A DNA stretch of 64,000 bases from Acidimicrobiia bacterium (GTDB taxonomy: Bacteria; Actinomycetota; Acidimicrobiia; IMCC26256; JAGPDB01): NCBI GenBank assembly GCA_018057765.1, contig JAGPDB010000003.1, positions 23,670 to 87,669 of the forward strand. Reading direction: 5' to 3'. A program made the position numbers and the translations under genes. Of this stretch, positions 54,503 to 64,000 are shown in pieces (position 1 is the first letter of the stretch; each line of letters starts with the position of its first letter). The notes under the pieces are model-generated. The model made no database searches. It had not been told where the DNA came from and saw only the letters and a list, made by a program, of their open reading frames with translations.

Positions 54503-56875
54503 ATGAAATTCCCACTTTCTTGGTTAGAAGATTTTATGGTCATTGATAAAGACCTAGAGGCCTATATAGATGCATTAAATGCTATTGGTCTCGAAGTGGA
54601 GGGCGTTCAAATCCCTGGTGAAGAGATTACCGGTGTCATTACTGTTTTAGTCGAGAATACACAACCTCATCCTAATGCCGATAAATTAAAGCTTGTAGAT
54701 ATTGATACTGGTAGCGAAAAGAAACAGATTGTTTGTGGTGCGCAAAATGTTCGTGCCGGTATAAAAGTTCCATACGCTCCTAGTGGATCTACCTTACCTG
54801 GCGGGTTTAGCCTTAGTAAAAAAGAAATCCGTGGTATTGAATCTGATGGTATGCTGTGTTCACCTCGTGAATTAAATATGGGTGAAAGCCATGATGGTAT
54901 TTTAGAACTTAATTATGATGTAGAAATTGGTAAGGATATTTGTGAAGTACTTGGACTTAACGATCCTATAATTGATATTTCTATTACTCCTAATCGCCCT
55001 GATGCTATGAGCATTTATGGTATTGCCAAAGAATTATGTGCAGCATTTGGCCAAGCTCTTAAGGCTCCTGATGTAAATACTTTTCTTGAAGATATTGTTA
55101 TTGATGAAAATTTACCTCAGCCTAAAGTCGATATACAAAATGACGAGAAATGCCCTCGTCTCGTTGGCCGAACTTTAAGTGTCGAAATTGGCCCTTCGCC
55201 TTCATTTATTGTTCAAAGATTAACAAGTTCTGGTATTCGTTCAATTAATAATGTTGTAGATATTACTAACTATGTTCTTGTCGAATATGGCCGACCGCTA
55301 CATGCTTTTGATTTAGATTCTCTAGGTAGTTCAGAAATTATTGTACGTAGCGCTAAAGACGGCGAAGAAATAAAAATTCTTGATGGTACTGTAAAAACCT
55401 TACTAGAGACTGATTTGTTAGTTTGTTCCAAGGATAATATTCCTCATGCTATTGCAGGCGTGATGGGTGGTTTTGATTCTCAAGTTACAGATGATACTAA
55501 AAACATATTTTTGGAATCAGCCTATTTTAATTCGGCTTCTATTTCTAAAACTTCAAAACGCTTAGGTTTGCGCTCTGAAAGTTCTTCGCGGTTTGAGCGT
55601 GGGATTGATCCGAATTTTACTGATCATGGTGCTCATAGAGCAATACAGTTATTTACGCAATTCGCGAATGCTAAAGTTTCAAAGCTTGAGGCTGACGAAT
55701 ATAAGAATGAGATTAAGCCAGTAACGATAACTTTAAGATTCTCTCGTGTCGAACGGATACTAGGCGATGCTATTTCTGGTGATGATATTGTCAAAGCTTT
55801 AGCTCCATTGGTTATTTCCGTATTGCCAAAAAATGAAGAGGTTGAAGTTGTTATTCCAACTTCGCGACCTGATTTAACTCGTGAAATTGATCTTATTGAA
55901 GAAGTAGCACGACGCATTGGTTACGATAAATTTGATTCGACTATTCCTGCAATCAATATACAAGTTGGTCATTTAAATCGTGAACAAAAATTACAACGTC
56001 TAATCGAAGATATGTTAGTGGGCTCTGGATTCAACGAAGCATATACTTTACCTCTTGAAGCAAGCGAGACTTTCCAAGAGTTCGGTTATAATAAAAATGA
56101 TATTGTAAAGACAAAAAATGCTTTACGTTCCGACGCAAGTATTTTACGTCCAATAATTTTGCCTGGCCTTTTTAAGACTTGTGAGCATAATGTATCTAAG
56201 GGTATTAGCGATCTAAAGTTTTTTGAAATTGGGCACGTTTTTAATCTTCCTTTCGACGAAAATTTACAACCTAATGAAACTAATCATTTAGCAATTGCTT
56301 TTACAGGTGGACAAGATTCAAGGCCTAATTCAACTCGTCGAGAATTTGATGTATTTGATGCCATAGATGTAGTCCGCAATATTTTTTCACTTCTTAAACT
56401 TTCAGACCTTAGAATAGATCCAACTAATAAAGTTGGTTTTCATCCTACGAGAACTGCAAAGATTTCTGTTGGTGATATAGAAGTCGGATTTGTTGGCGAG
56501 CGATTGAGCGATACTAATATGTATGGTGCAGAACTAAATTTAAATACACTTTATTCATGTAAATCAGAATCTGTAAAATATGAACAGCTATCAAATTATC
56601 CATATTTAAGTTTTGATTTAGCTTTTGTAGTTGATCAAGAGGTTAACGTAGATCTATTACAAAATACAATAATAAATTTAGGTGACGGAAAAATAGAAGA
56701 AATTAATTGTTTCGATATTTTCGAGAGTGAATCATTAGGTGAAAATAAGAAGTCAATAGCTTATGCTTTACGAATAAGGTCACAAGACGGAACTATGAGC
56801 GATGAAGACCAATCAACATTGCGCACCCAAATCATAAGAGGTGTAGATACCCAACTCGGAGCAAAACTTCGCTAA
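54503..56875 (+). CDS. pheT: Phenylalanyl-tRNA synthetase beta subunit
   Basis: 790 residues, full bacterial length. Residues 40-150 form the EMAP-like tRNA-binding domain (HPNADKLKLVDID); the B3/B4 editing domain, B5 and a catalytic-like core follow; the C-terminal anticodon-binding domain ends in RIRSQDGTMSDEDQ. Follows pheS by 20 bases, and is followed by a palindromic repeat. Confidence 0.95.
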   Translation: MKFPLSWLEDFMVIDKDLEAYIDALNAIGLEVEGVQIPGEEITGVITVLVENTQPHPNADKLKLVDIDTGSEKKQIVCGAQNVRAGIKVPYAPSGSTLPGGFSLSKKEIRGIESDGMLCSPRELNMGESHDGILELNYDVEIGKDICEVLGLNDPIIDISITPNRPDAMSIYGIAKELCAAFGQALKAPDVNTFLEDIVIDENLPQPKVDIQNDEKCPRLVGRTLSVEIGPSPSFIVQRLTSSGIRSINNVVDITNYVLVEYGRPLHAFDLDSLGSSEIIVRSAKDGEEIKILDGTVKTLLETDLLVCSKDNIPHAIAGVMGGFDSQVTDDTKNIFLESAYFNSASISKTSKRLGLRSESSSRFERGIDPNFTDHGAHRAIQLFTQFANAKVSKLEADEYKNEIKPVTITLRFSRVERILGDAISGDDIVKALAPLVISVLPKNEEVEVVIPTSRPDLTREIDLIEEVARRIGYDKFDSTIPAINIQVGHLNREQKLQRLIEDMLVGSGFNEAYTLPLEASETFQEFGYNKNDIVKTKNALRSDASILRPIILPGLFKTCEHNVSKGISDLKFFEIGHVFNLPFDENLQPNETNHLAIAFTGGQDSRPNSTRREFDVFDAIDVVRNIFSLLKLSDLRIDPTNKVGFHPTRTAKISVGDIEVGFVGERLSDTNMYGAELNLNTLYSCKSESVKYEQLSNYPYLSFDLAFVVDQEVNVDLLQNTIINLGDGKIEEINCFDIFESESLGENKKSIAYALRIRSQDGTMSDEDQSTLRTQIIRGVDTQLGAKLR

Positions 56876-56884
56876 CAATTGATT

Positions 56885-56901
56885 GCAGGGTCCGTCCCTG
56901 C
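56885..56901 (+). repeat. Palindromic element GCAGGGTCCGTCCCTGC, copy 2
   Basis: A 6-bp stem, GCAGGG (56885-56890) with CCCTGC (56896-56901), around TCCGT. It lies 23 bases before the tyrS ATG and is the same element as that at 51946. Confidence 0.65.
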
Positions 56902-56924
56902 TAAAACTCCACATAAGGAAAATA

Positions 56925-58160
56925 ATGGACGAAAAAGAGATAGAACGCCAGTTAGATATTTTATGTACTGGTACCTCTGATGTTATAAATAAAAAAGAAT
57001 TGGCCGCCAAACTAAAAAAAGGCAAACCACTACGTATAAAATTTGGCATCGACCCAACTTCTGCCGATATACATATAGGGCATGCAGTTGTTCTAAGGAA
57101 ATTGAAACAATTTCAAGATTTAGGCCATAAAGCCATTTTGCTAATAGGTGATTTTACAGCTCGTGTTGGTGACCCTAGTGGTAAAAATGTTACCCGACCT
57201 ACTTTAAGTGTTGAAGAAATTACTAAAAATATGGAAACATATTTAGATCAAGCATTTCTAATTTTAGATAAAGAAAAAACAGAAATTCGTATGAATAGTG
57301 AATGGCTGGAATCATTAGGTATTGTCGACATAATGAAACTAATGGGTTCAGTAACTGTTGCACAGCTTTTAGAACGTAATGATTTTTCTAAAAGATATAA
57401 AGAAGGTTCACCTATTTCTGTCTTAGAATTTCTTTATCCTCTTTTGGTTGGTTTCGATTCTGTAGCTTTAGATGCTGATGTAGAGCTTGGTGGAACTGAC
57501 CAACTATATAACCTTTTGATGGGTCGACCCTTACAAGAGTTGGAAGGCCAAGAACCTCAAATTTGTATAACAACGCCACTATTAGAAGGTATAGACGGCA
57601 ATAAAAAGATGAGCAAATCTTTGAACAATACTATTGGTCTTACCGATGAACCGCTTGATATGTATGGCAAGGTAATGAAAATTTCTGATGAGATTATGCC
57701 TAAATATTTTCAACTCGCAACTGGTTGGTTTCCTGAACAGGTCCAAGAAGTATTAAATGATATAAAATCTGGCTTATTGGCACCTGTAGACGCTAAAAAA
57801 TTATTAGCTGTAACCGTTGTAGATCAATATCACGGTGTTGGAATAGGTGAAAAAACTAAAGAGGAATTCGCTAATGTTTTTTCCAAAGGCGAACGTCCGG
57901 ATGATATTGAGATTTTTGAATTGAAATCAGCCGAATATGAAAATACAGAGAATCCCGGTAGCGAAAGACTAGCAAGAATATTGAATACCATAGGTTTGGT
58001 AACTTCAAATAAAGATGGGGCACGCATGATCTCACAAGGTGCTGTCAAAATTAATGACGAAGTTTTTGATGACGAGAATGGGGAAGTCTTAATAAAAGAT
58101 TTGAACGATTCTTATATTCAAGTCGGTAAACGAAAATGGGCTCAGATTTCAGTTTCATGA
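56925..58160 (+). CDS. tyrS: Tyrosyl-tRNA synthetase
   Basis: 411 residues from ATG 56925 (AAGGAA site upstream); an in-frame TTG at 56883 would run through the palindromic repeat and is not favoured. Class I synthetase with HIGH motif in SADIHIGHAV, KMSKS in NKKMSKSLNN, and an S4 RNA-binding domain at the C-terminus. The sequence resembles the TyrZ-like bacterial branch rather than the TyrS branch of most mycobacteria; that is judged by eye. Confidence 0.93.
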   Translation: MDEKEIERQLDILCTGTSDVINKKELAAKLKKGKPLRIKFGIDPTSADIHIGHAVVLRKLKQFQDLGHKAILLIGDFTARVGDPSGKNVTRPTLSVEEITKNMETYLDQAFLILDKEKTEIRMNSEWLESLGIVDIMKLMGSVTVAQLLERNDFSKRYKEGSPISVLEFLYPLLVGFDSVALDADVELGGTDQLYNLLMGRPLQELEGQEPQICITTPLLEGIDGNKKMSKSLNNTIGLTDEPLDMYGKVMKISDEIMPKYFQLATGWFPEQVQEVLNDIKSGLLAPVDAKKLLAVTVVDQYHGVGIGEKTKEEFANVFSKGERPDDIEIFELKSAEYENTENPGSERLARILNTIGLVTSNKDGARMISQGAVKINDEVFDDENGEVLIKDLNDSYIQVGKRKWAQISVS

Positions 58161-58657
58161 TTATTAGAGAAACAAGCTTGTCTGATCTTGATCAAATAGT
58201 TTCATTTCTCCGCCCCCAATACGAAAATACTTATGGCCATTGTGATGGCTTAAATGAAGAAGTATTCCGATCAGATAAATTTATTGAGTTTTTAAATGAT
58301 TATATTTATGAAAAATTATCTAATGATGAATCGAAAATATTTATTGCCGTTGTAGATAAACAAATTTTAGGAACAATAGGCTATGAATTTATAGATCAAG
58401 AATTATTTATTTGGGGATTTTATGTAGATCATAATAAGCAATCTTTTGGCATAGGTAGACATTTATGGGATTATTTAAACCTGATTGACAATGTCATGAA
58501 TGCTAAGTCTAAAAAACTTCACGTACAGAAAGTTGCTGATAATGTCATCGATTTCTATAAACGGCATGGCTATTGTATAGTAGGCGAACGTATATTGACT
58601 TGGACCGACTTTCTAGATCATGAAGCCAACATAGAATTATGGACCATGGAAAATTAG
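58157..58657 (+). CDS. GNAT-family N-acetyltransferase
   Basis: 166 residues. ATG 58157 overlaps the tyrS stop (ATGA). The acetyl-CoA fold is visible: IFIAVVDKQILGTIGYEFI, then FYVDHNKQSFGIGRHLWDYL with a weakened Q/RxxGxG/A motif, and HVQKVADNVIDFYKRHGY. The substrate is unknown. It is probably co-translated with tyrS. Confidence 0.8.
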   Translation: MIIRETSLSDLDQIVSFLRPQYENTYGHCDGLNEEVFRSDKFIEFLNDYIYEKLSNDESKIFIAVVDKQILGTIGYEFIDQELFIWGFYVDHNKQSFGIGRHLWDYLNLIDNVMNAKSKKLHVQKVADNVIDFYKRHGYCIVGERILTWTDFLDHEANIELWTMEN

Positions 58658-58698
58658 ATAACTTTCAATAAAGTCATCAATCTAGTGCTAAGTTATCT
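58656..58698 (+). repeat. Perfect 9-bp inverted repeat upstream of sodB
   Basis: AGATAACTT (58656-58664) and AAGTTATCT (58690-58698), 25 bases apart, at the end of the acetyltransferase gene and 38 bases before the SOD start. It could be an operator or an RNA stem. Confidence 0.4.
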
Positions 58699-58735
58699 GT
58701 CGTAAACGGAAAATAACATTAGAAAGGTTATAATC

Positions 58736-59317
58736 ATGGCATTCGAATTACCAGCATTACCATACGAACTAGACGCATTAGCGCCACATATCTCTAAAGA
58801 AACACTTGAGTTTCATTACGGCAAGCATCATCAAGCATACGTAACAAATTTAAATAAATTAGTCGAGGGTACAGATAAAGAAAATTCTTCACTAGAAGAC
58901 GTTATCAAAACTAGTGATGGCGGTGTATTTAACAATGCAGCACAAGTTTGGAATCACAGCTTTTATTGGAATTCAATGACACCAAATGGTGGCGGTGAAC
59001 CAACAGGTGATGTGGCAGAAGCTATTAACTCAGCTTTTGGCTCATATGATGAATTTAAAGCTAAATTTGCTGAAGCAGGAACAACTCAATTCGGTTCTGG
59101 ATGGGCATGGCTCGTACAAAACGATAAAGGTCTTGAGATTGTTAAAACTCCAAATGCTGATAATCTTTTGAAAAATGGAGATAAAGCACTTTTAACTATG
59201 GATGTTTGGGAACATGCTTACTATATTGATTTTCGTAACGCTCGTCCTAACTATATTTCAACATTTATTGATTCATTAATAAATTGGGAATTCGTTGCAA
59301 AAAATATGGCTAGCTAG
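58736..59317 (+). CDS. sodB: Iron-type superoxide dismutase
   Basis: 193 residues. Metal ligands are H27, H74, D156 and H160 (in EFHYGKHH, VWNHSFYW and DVWEHAYY). The segment NNAAQVWNH, with Gln at position 70, is the mark of Fe-SODs such as E. coli SodB; most actinobacterial SODs carry a Gly/His version. No signal peptide, so cytoplasmic. A strong AGAAAGG site precedes the ATG, and an inverted repeat lies upstream. Confidence 0.93.
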   Translation: MAFELPALPYELDALAPHISKETLEFHYGKHHQAYVTNLNKLVEGTDKENSSLEDVIKTSDGGVFNNAAQVWNHSFYWNSMTPNGGGEPTGDVAEAINSAFGSYDEFKAKFAEAGTTQFGSGWAWLVQNDKGLEIVKTPNADNLLKNGDKALLTMDVWEHAYYIDFRNARPNYISTFIDSLINWEFVAKNMAS

Positions 59318-59331
59318 TGTTAGACCTATAA

Positions 59332-59802
59332 ATGCAGAACCCTCCTAGGCGAAGTGAAATAGCAACACATTTAACTGCAGTTTTATTATTTACGATAGCC
59401 ACAGTTGGCTCGGCTAGGAGTGTTCTCCACGGATGGATTGCACTAGCGTATATTCCTGCCTATGCTATTGGATTTATCGCAGTTTTAGTGACTTCAATAA
59501 TAATTTTTGCAAGGGATCCATTCTTTCGATTTAAAAAGTTGTTATTAGTTTTTGCAATTATTTTTGTAGTATCTGCATTCGTGATACAAGGTGACAATGG
59601 TGATGTTTCGGGAACTTATTACCAAGAAAAAGAATATTCTGCCTATAACCACGTTGATTATGATGGTTTACCAGTAGCACCGTATATTCCTAGAAAGTTT
59701 TCCGACGCCGGACACGTATTATTTTTTGGTTCAGGGATAGCAAACATGACCTTAATGATTGTTTTTGCCAGTTCAAAACGTAGAAAATCTATTATGATTT
59801 AG
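59332..59802 (+). CDS. Small membrane protein, four helices, unknown function
   Basis: 156 residues with hydrophobic stretches at about residues 13-28, 34-60, 66-86 and 125-147, and a polar loop between the last two (QEKEYSAYNHVDYDGLPV). Not recognised. It starts 14 bases after sodB and is the first of three membrane-protein genes, the next two of which look broken. Confidence 0.6.
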   Translation: MQNPPRRSEIATHLTAVLLFTIATVGSARSVLHGWIALAYIPAYAIGFIAVLVTSIIIFARDPFFRFKKLLLVFAIIFVVSAFVIQGDNGDVSGTYYQEKEYSAYNHVDYDGLPVAPYIPRKFSDAGHVLFFGSGIANMTLMIVFASSKRRKSIMI

Positions 59803-59837
59803 CTAATTAAGCCTTAAAAAAAGGATGAGACACCTAT

Positions 59838-60313
59838 ATGGAAAACTCAGACATAAAAGATCGTAAACATCAGATAACTTTTTTCACAATTTTTATTTAG
59901 TTTCAATTTTACTTTTGGCTATAATTCCATCGACAATGAGAGGAATTAGCGGGTCCCTTATAGTAGTTGTTTACTTCATTTTTTGGACAATTTTATATTG
60001 GTTCGTTTCGGGTATACACATTAAGTTAGATAAAAAAATTCGATATAAAATTTCCAATTCAATATTATTGTTTTTTGCATTTGTCTCAATGGGACTGCAT
60101 ATTGATGAGATCGATAAAGATGCATATTCAGCTTATTCTGAAGAGCTATACAAGACTTTTTTATTCAAAAAATATTACAATAGCTCCTTACCAAGTTGGG
60201 CAGAACGTGCAGATGCAATTGGTCTATTCCTAACACCAGCAATTTTATCTTTAATAATCATTTTGTTTATTTTGAGTGCAACTAAAAAAGAAAAGATACC
60301 AAAAAATGAATGA
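59838..60313 (+). pseudogene. Frameshifted membrane protein gene
   Basis: ATG 59838, behind an AAAAAAGGATGA-type ribosome region, opens 20 codons ending in TAG at 59898. From the T runs just before this, a different frame continues through LVSILLLAIIPS and three more hydrophobic helices to TGA at 60311-60313. One indel in a poly-T run (near 59879-59895) would restore a 158-residue four-helix protein. The second part is open from TTG 59915 (132 residues) and could be translated alone. A sequencing or assembly error is also possible. Confidence 0.5.
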
Positions 60314-60653
60314 CGTCAAATAAAAAGGAATTATGTAACGCTAGCCATTGCAATTACCTTTTTCGTCCTAGTGGCGTTGTTGTCTTTTCGTTCAGTGAAC
60401 CAGTCTTGATTTGCTCTATTCTTCTTTAACCCCTTATGCTTATTTATGAGCAAACTATTGGAGATACAGCTCCAAAAATTTTGTCAGACATTGCAATGAA
60501 AAAACTGAACCTAGAATTAATACCGGAGCGATAAGAAAGCTTCATTTGGTCTCTTTAGAATCTGCGAAACTAGTCGATATATCAATTATGACCAAACCTG
60601 TTTTAAAATTAACTAAAAGCCTAGTGAGAAATAAGTATTCTTATGTCAGATGA
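60310..60653 (+). pseudogene. Decayed gene with several frameshifts
   Basis: The 329 bases without a gene here hold remnants of one. ATG 60310 overlaps the previous stop as ATGA. After six codons a one-base shift in the AAAAAGG run leads into a membrane-helix-like reading (NYVTLAIAITFFVLVALLSF) ended by TGA; then a second frame (YEQTIGDTAPKILSDIAMKK) and a third (IRKLHLVSLESAKLVD...) run to TGA 60651. Each stretch has coding-like composition, but no family is recognised. Confidence 0.45.
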
Positions 60654-61386
60654 AGTGAGCATGCTCGAAAGAATTGGCGATGGTATAAATAATCCTGAAT
60701 TTGCAGATGATATTGCAGAGTCTTTACCTTTCGTCTTATACAATCTTAGCAAATCTAATAATGCCGAAAATCTTGATGGACGTTCACCTAGTGATGACAA
60801 AATTAATTGGTTGGCTGCAAGCAACTGTGGGCCTGCCAGCAAGGCACTTGCGTATGCTCTTAGGTTAAAAGGCTATGAAGTTGAGCTAGTTACTTATAGA
60901 AATTGGCATATGAGATTGGAAGTAAAAGTTGATGATGAAATGGTGGTTGTTGATCCTACACTTTTACAATTTTTAAAAATGTATGGTGTAAGTGCCGATA
61001 ACGGATCTCATCCTGGGAAAGATAATGTGTCGCCACAATTGTTACCAGTAGAAAGAATTTTTGTTTTTAAACCTGATGAATTTACCTTGGTCAGTAATTG
61101 GTTAGCAACAATAGCGAAAAGTTATAATTTAAACAGAGAACAAAAAGCACCATTTATTTTAGATTATGCTAGAGGTCCAATCAGAAAATCCTTAAAAGAA
61201 AGAACTGACGGTAAGACGAATGCCGTTATTGAAAAAGAATTAGAAAAGTATCTTGATCCATCAAATTTTGAAGCATATGTTCCGGCTGATAAAGAAGCGA
61301 TAAAAGAAAAAGCAAAATATGATGAAAGATTTACCGACTGGTTAATCGAAATTGAAAATGTTCAGACTGTTGATTTGGCAAAATAA
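60643..61386 (+). CDS. Small transglutaminase-like protein
   Basis: 247 residues, no signal peptide. Transglutaminase-like triad: C62 in NCGPASKALAYALRLKG, H89 in WHMRLEV and D104 in VVDPTL; the 15-residue His-Asp spacing is the family's. The C-terminal half is helical, with Lys/Glu-rich segments. Such proteins act as peptidases, amidases or acyltransferases; the substrate is unknown. It begins within the tail of the decayed gene and is the last protein gene before the 16S region. Confidence 0.65.
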   Translation: MSDEVSMLERIGDGINNPEFADDIAESLPFVLYNLSKSNNAENLDGRSPSDDKINWLAASNCGPASKALAYALRLKGYEVELVTYRNWHMRLEVKVDDEMVVVDPTLLQFLKMYGVSADNGSHPGKDNVSPQLLPVERIFVFKPDEFTLVSNWLATIAKSYNLNREQKAPFILDYARGPIRKSLKERTDGKTNAVIEKELEKYLDPSNFEAYVPADKEAIKEKAKYDERFTDWLIEIENVQTVDLAK

Positions 61387-61390
61387 TTCT

Positions 61391-61410
61391 TAAATTTTCT
61401 AAAAAATTTA
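61391..61410 (+). terminator. A/T-only hairpin after the transglutaminase-like gene
   Basis: TAAATTTT (61391-61398) and AAAATTTA (61403-61410) form a perfect 8-bp stem with loop CTAA, 4 bases after the stop codon. All pairs are A-T and there is no long T tract, so it is a weak terminator candidate. Confidence 0.3.
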
Positions 61411-61561
61411 ATTTAGATGAATATTTTGATCGATCGACTATGAAGATGCTTAAACCTAGTAATAGCTTAATATTCTGTAAATCTTTTAATCGATTTTATA
61501 GGCGTACTTTTCATTAAATTAAGATATTTCAAATTATTTTTAGAAAATGTGCTCTACGATT

Positions 61562-61622
61562 TTGACTGGAGGCCAAAATCGTACTATTCTCTTTGAGCTA
61601 CGTATTTGCGACTCGCTATTAT
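61562..61622 (+). promoter_or_regulatory. rrs: Two candidate rRNA promoters
   Basis: P1: TTGACT (61562-61567), 17-base spacer, TATTCT (61585-61590). P2: TTGAGC (61593-61598), 18-base spacer, TATTAT (61617-61622). Both lie ahead of the processing stem at 61695. In the 572 bases from 61387 to 61958 the first 170 hold only the weak hairpin at 61391; the rest is the rRNA leader. Confidence 0.5.
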
Positions 61623-61694
61623 TGGGGTCAAAATAATACGCGATTTACATTGGATGTAAATCAGTTCAGGGAAGTCCTTAAAAAACTTATCTCT

Positions 61695-61726
61695 GATACT
61701 TGCTTCTTGAAAACGGAAAATAGACG
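61695..61726 (+). other. 5' strand of the 16S rRNA processing stem
   Basis: This stretch, GATACTTGC...GGAAAATAGACG, is the near-perfect reverse complement of 63662-63693 beyond the 16S gene, including a 15-base uninterrupted match (AAAACGGAAAATAGA). The TTCTTGAAAAC part also resembles boxA-type antitermination sequence. RNase III would cut such a stem to release pre-16S. Confidence 0.75.
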
Positions 61727-61958
61727 CCAAAATACAGTGCGGGCGACATGCGAGACGATCTAATTTATTAGATACGTTTTCGTAGAGTCGACCGAAAATA
61801 ATTCCTGGATTTAGATTGTGTCAAGTCGTTAAAAGCTTCGATGCAATTTAAGTTCAATTAAAAAATGAGTTTGTAAAAAAACTCGAAAAAGTCAGATCAA
61901 TGACACTCAAGATTGAAAGTCCTTACAATCATATTCCGATTGTTTGTGACAGAAATTT

Positions 61959-63487
<1,529 letters not shown>

Positions 63488-63661
63488 AGTATCCGTTTAT
63501 CGCATTCTGGGTTTCACGACCAGGAATAGATAGACGAATCCTACGTTGATCACTGTATAGTTGGCTATTTAGAACACTCGAAAGAGAATTAGTAAATGTT
63601 TACTAGAGGTTTACCTTTAGAATTCATTGAAACCTTTTTTAGTAGACCCTATTTAGTCTGA

Positions 63662-63694
63662 CGATCTATTTTCCGTTTTGAAGAAAGCAAGTAT
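63662..63694 (+). other. 3' strand of the 16S rRNA processing stem
   Basis: CTATTTTCCGTTTT and GCAAGTAT in this stretch pair with 61695-61726, closing a helix around the 16S gene about 180 bases after its 3' end. In the 260 bases between 16S and the next gene no tRNA-Ile, tRNA-Ala or 23S start is seen. Confidence 0.75.
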
Positions 63695-63742
63695 TTACTA
63701 ACTCTTCTTGCTTAGTGATAATTAATGCACTAAACTGAGAAA

Positions 63743-64000
63743 ATGGATAAATTAGACATTGGTAGTATAGCGAATTCTGAAACTCCTTCAATGCCACTTA
63801 AAGTTACGGATACATTGGATTGGTTTAAATCTATAGGGTTAGTTCAAGGTTCAAGAACTCACACAGAACTTAAGAAAGCATTAAGCGGTTATTTTGCAAT
63901 TAACCATCCATCGCAACCGTCAACTGGCGTGAATCTTTCAAGTATTCAATTAAATGCTTTTGTAAACCGAAAGGTTAAAATCGCAAACTTATTTGTAGAT
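63743..64000 (+). CDS. N-terminal part of an unknown protein just after 16S (partial)
   Basis: An uninterrupted frame of 86 codons from ATG 63743 to the window edge; the start follows an AACTGAGAAA stretch with no strong ribosome site. Not recognised: the visible part is polar, mixed charge, without membrane helix (ETPSMPLKVTDTLDWF; RTHTELKKALSGYFAIN). It occupies the place where the 16S-23S spacer with tRNA genes would normally be, so it either marks the end of an unlinked 16S unit or lies inside an unusual spacer. Confidence 0.55.
   Translation, partial: MDKLDIGSIANSETPSMPLKVTDTLDWFKSIGLVQGSRTHTELKKALSGYFAINHPSQPSTGVNLSSIQLNAFVNRKVKIANLFVD

Noticed and set aside
56883..56924. TTG start giving tyrS 14 more residues
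   Set aside because: These codons are made of the palindromic repeat and spacer, and the ATG at 56925 has a better ribosome site.

Overview
The window is a compact, AT-rich piece of an actinobacterial chromosome carrying almost only housekeeping genes, with spacers of a few bases to about 100 bases. Actinobacterial markers are mihF, the DUF1844 gene divergent from infC, the clpS-DUF2017 pair, the small DUF948 protein before alaS, an inactivated-looking PriA, and a gene order like that of Mycobacterium (alaS-ruvX-mltG-aroE-pilD-aroC-aroK-aroB-aroQ-pepQ-efp-nusB; pyrR-pyrC-carA-carB-pyrF-mihF-gmk-rpoZ-coaBC-metK-priA-fmt-rsmB-rpe-ribE-ribH; infC-rpmI-rplT-trmH-pheS-pheT-tyrS). The 16S rRNA resembles Acidimicrobiia. 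Together with low GC and tight packing this suggests a streamlined lineage such as marine Actinomarinales; that placement is inference, not a database result.

Layout. 1-1798: end of a type IV pilus minor-pilin cluster. 1910-14762: aspS, rarA, two small membrane proteins, alaS, ruvX, mltG, then shikimate genes aroE, aroC, an aroKB fusion and aroQ, with prepilin peptidase pilD inside. 14847-23391: four looser genes (a repeat protein of unknown role, a reverse-strand S9 peptidase, an M24 peptidase, a SWIM-SNF2 helicase). 23546-26681: efp, nusB, clpS, DUF2017, a decayed gene and a PfkB sugar kinase. 26724-34929: pyrimidine operon behind a PyrR-binding RNA loop, lacking pyrB and pyrK, and with a dihydroorotase missing one metal-ligand His. 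35055-50462: a leaderless orphan gene, then mihF-gmk-rpoZ-coaBC-metK-priA-fmt-rsmB-HIT-rpe-response regulator-ribE-ribH, a cold-shock-like protein and a large transglutaminase-like protein. 50524-58657: DUF1844 (reverse), infC with an AUC start, rpmI, rplT, an RNA methyltransferase, pheST, tyrS and an acetyltransferase. 58736-61386: an iron-type superoxide dismutase, a decaying group of membrane proteins and a small transglutaminase-like protein. 61387-64000: rRNA leader with two promoter candidates, 16S rRNA enclosed by a long processing stem, then a protein gene where a spacer tRNA or 23S would normally follow.

No CRISPR array, insertion sequence, phage or tRNA gene was seen. The most notable points are 16S substitutions at normally invariant positions (the 530 loop under primer 515F, and the spectinomycin position 1192), the apparently unlinked 16S gene, the PyrR loop, the His-to-Gln change in dihydroorotase, and two proteins with a recognisable transglutaminase-type Cys-His-Asp triad.
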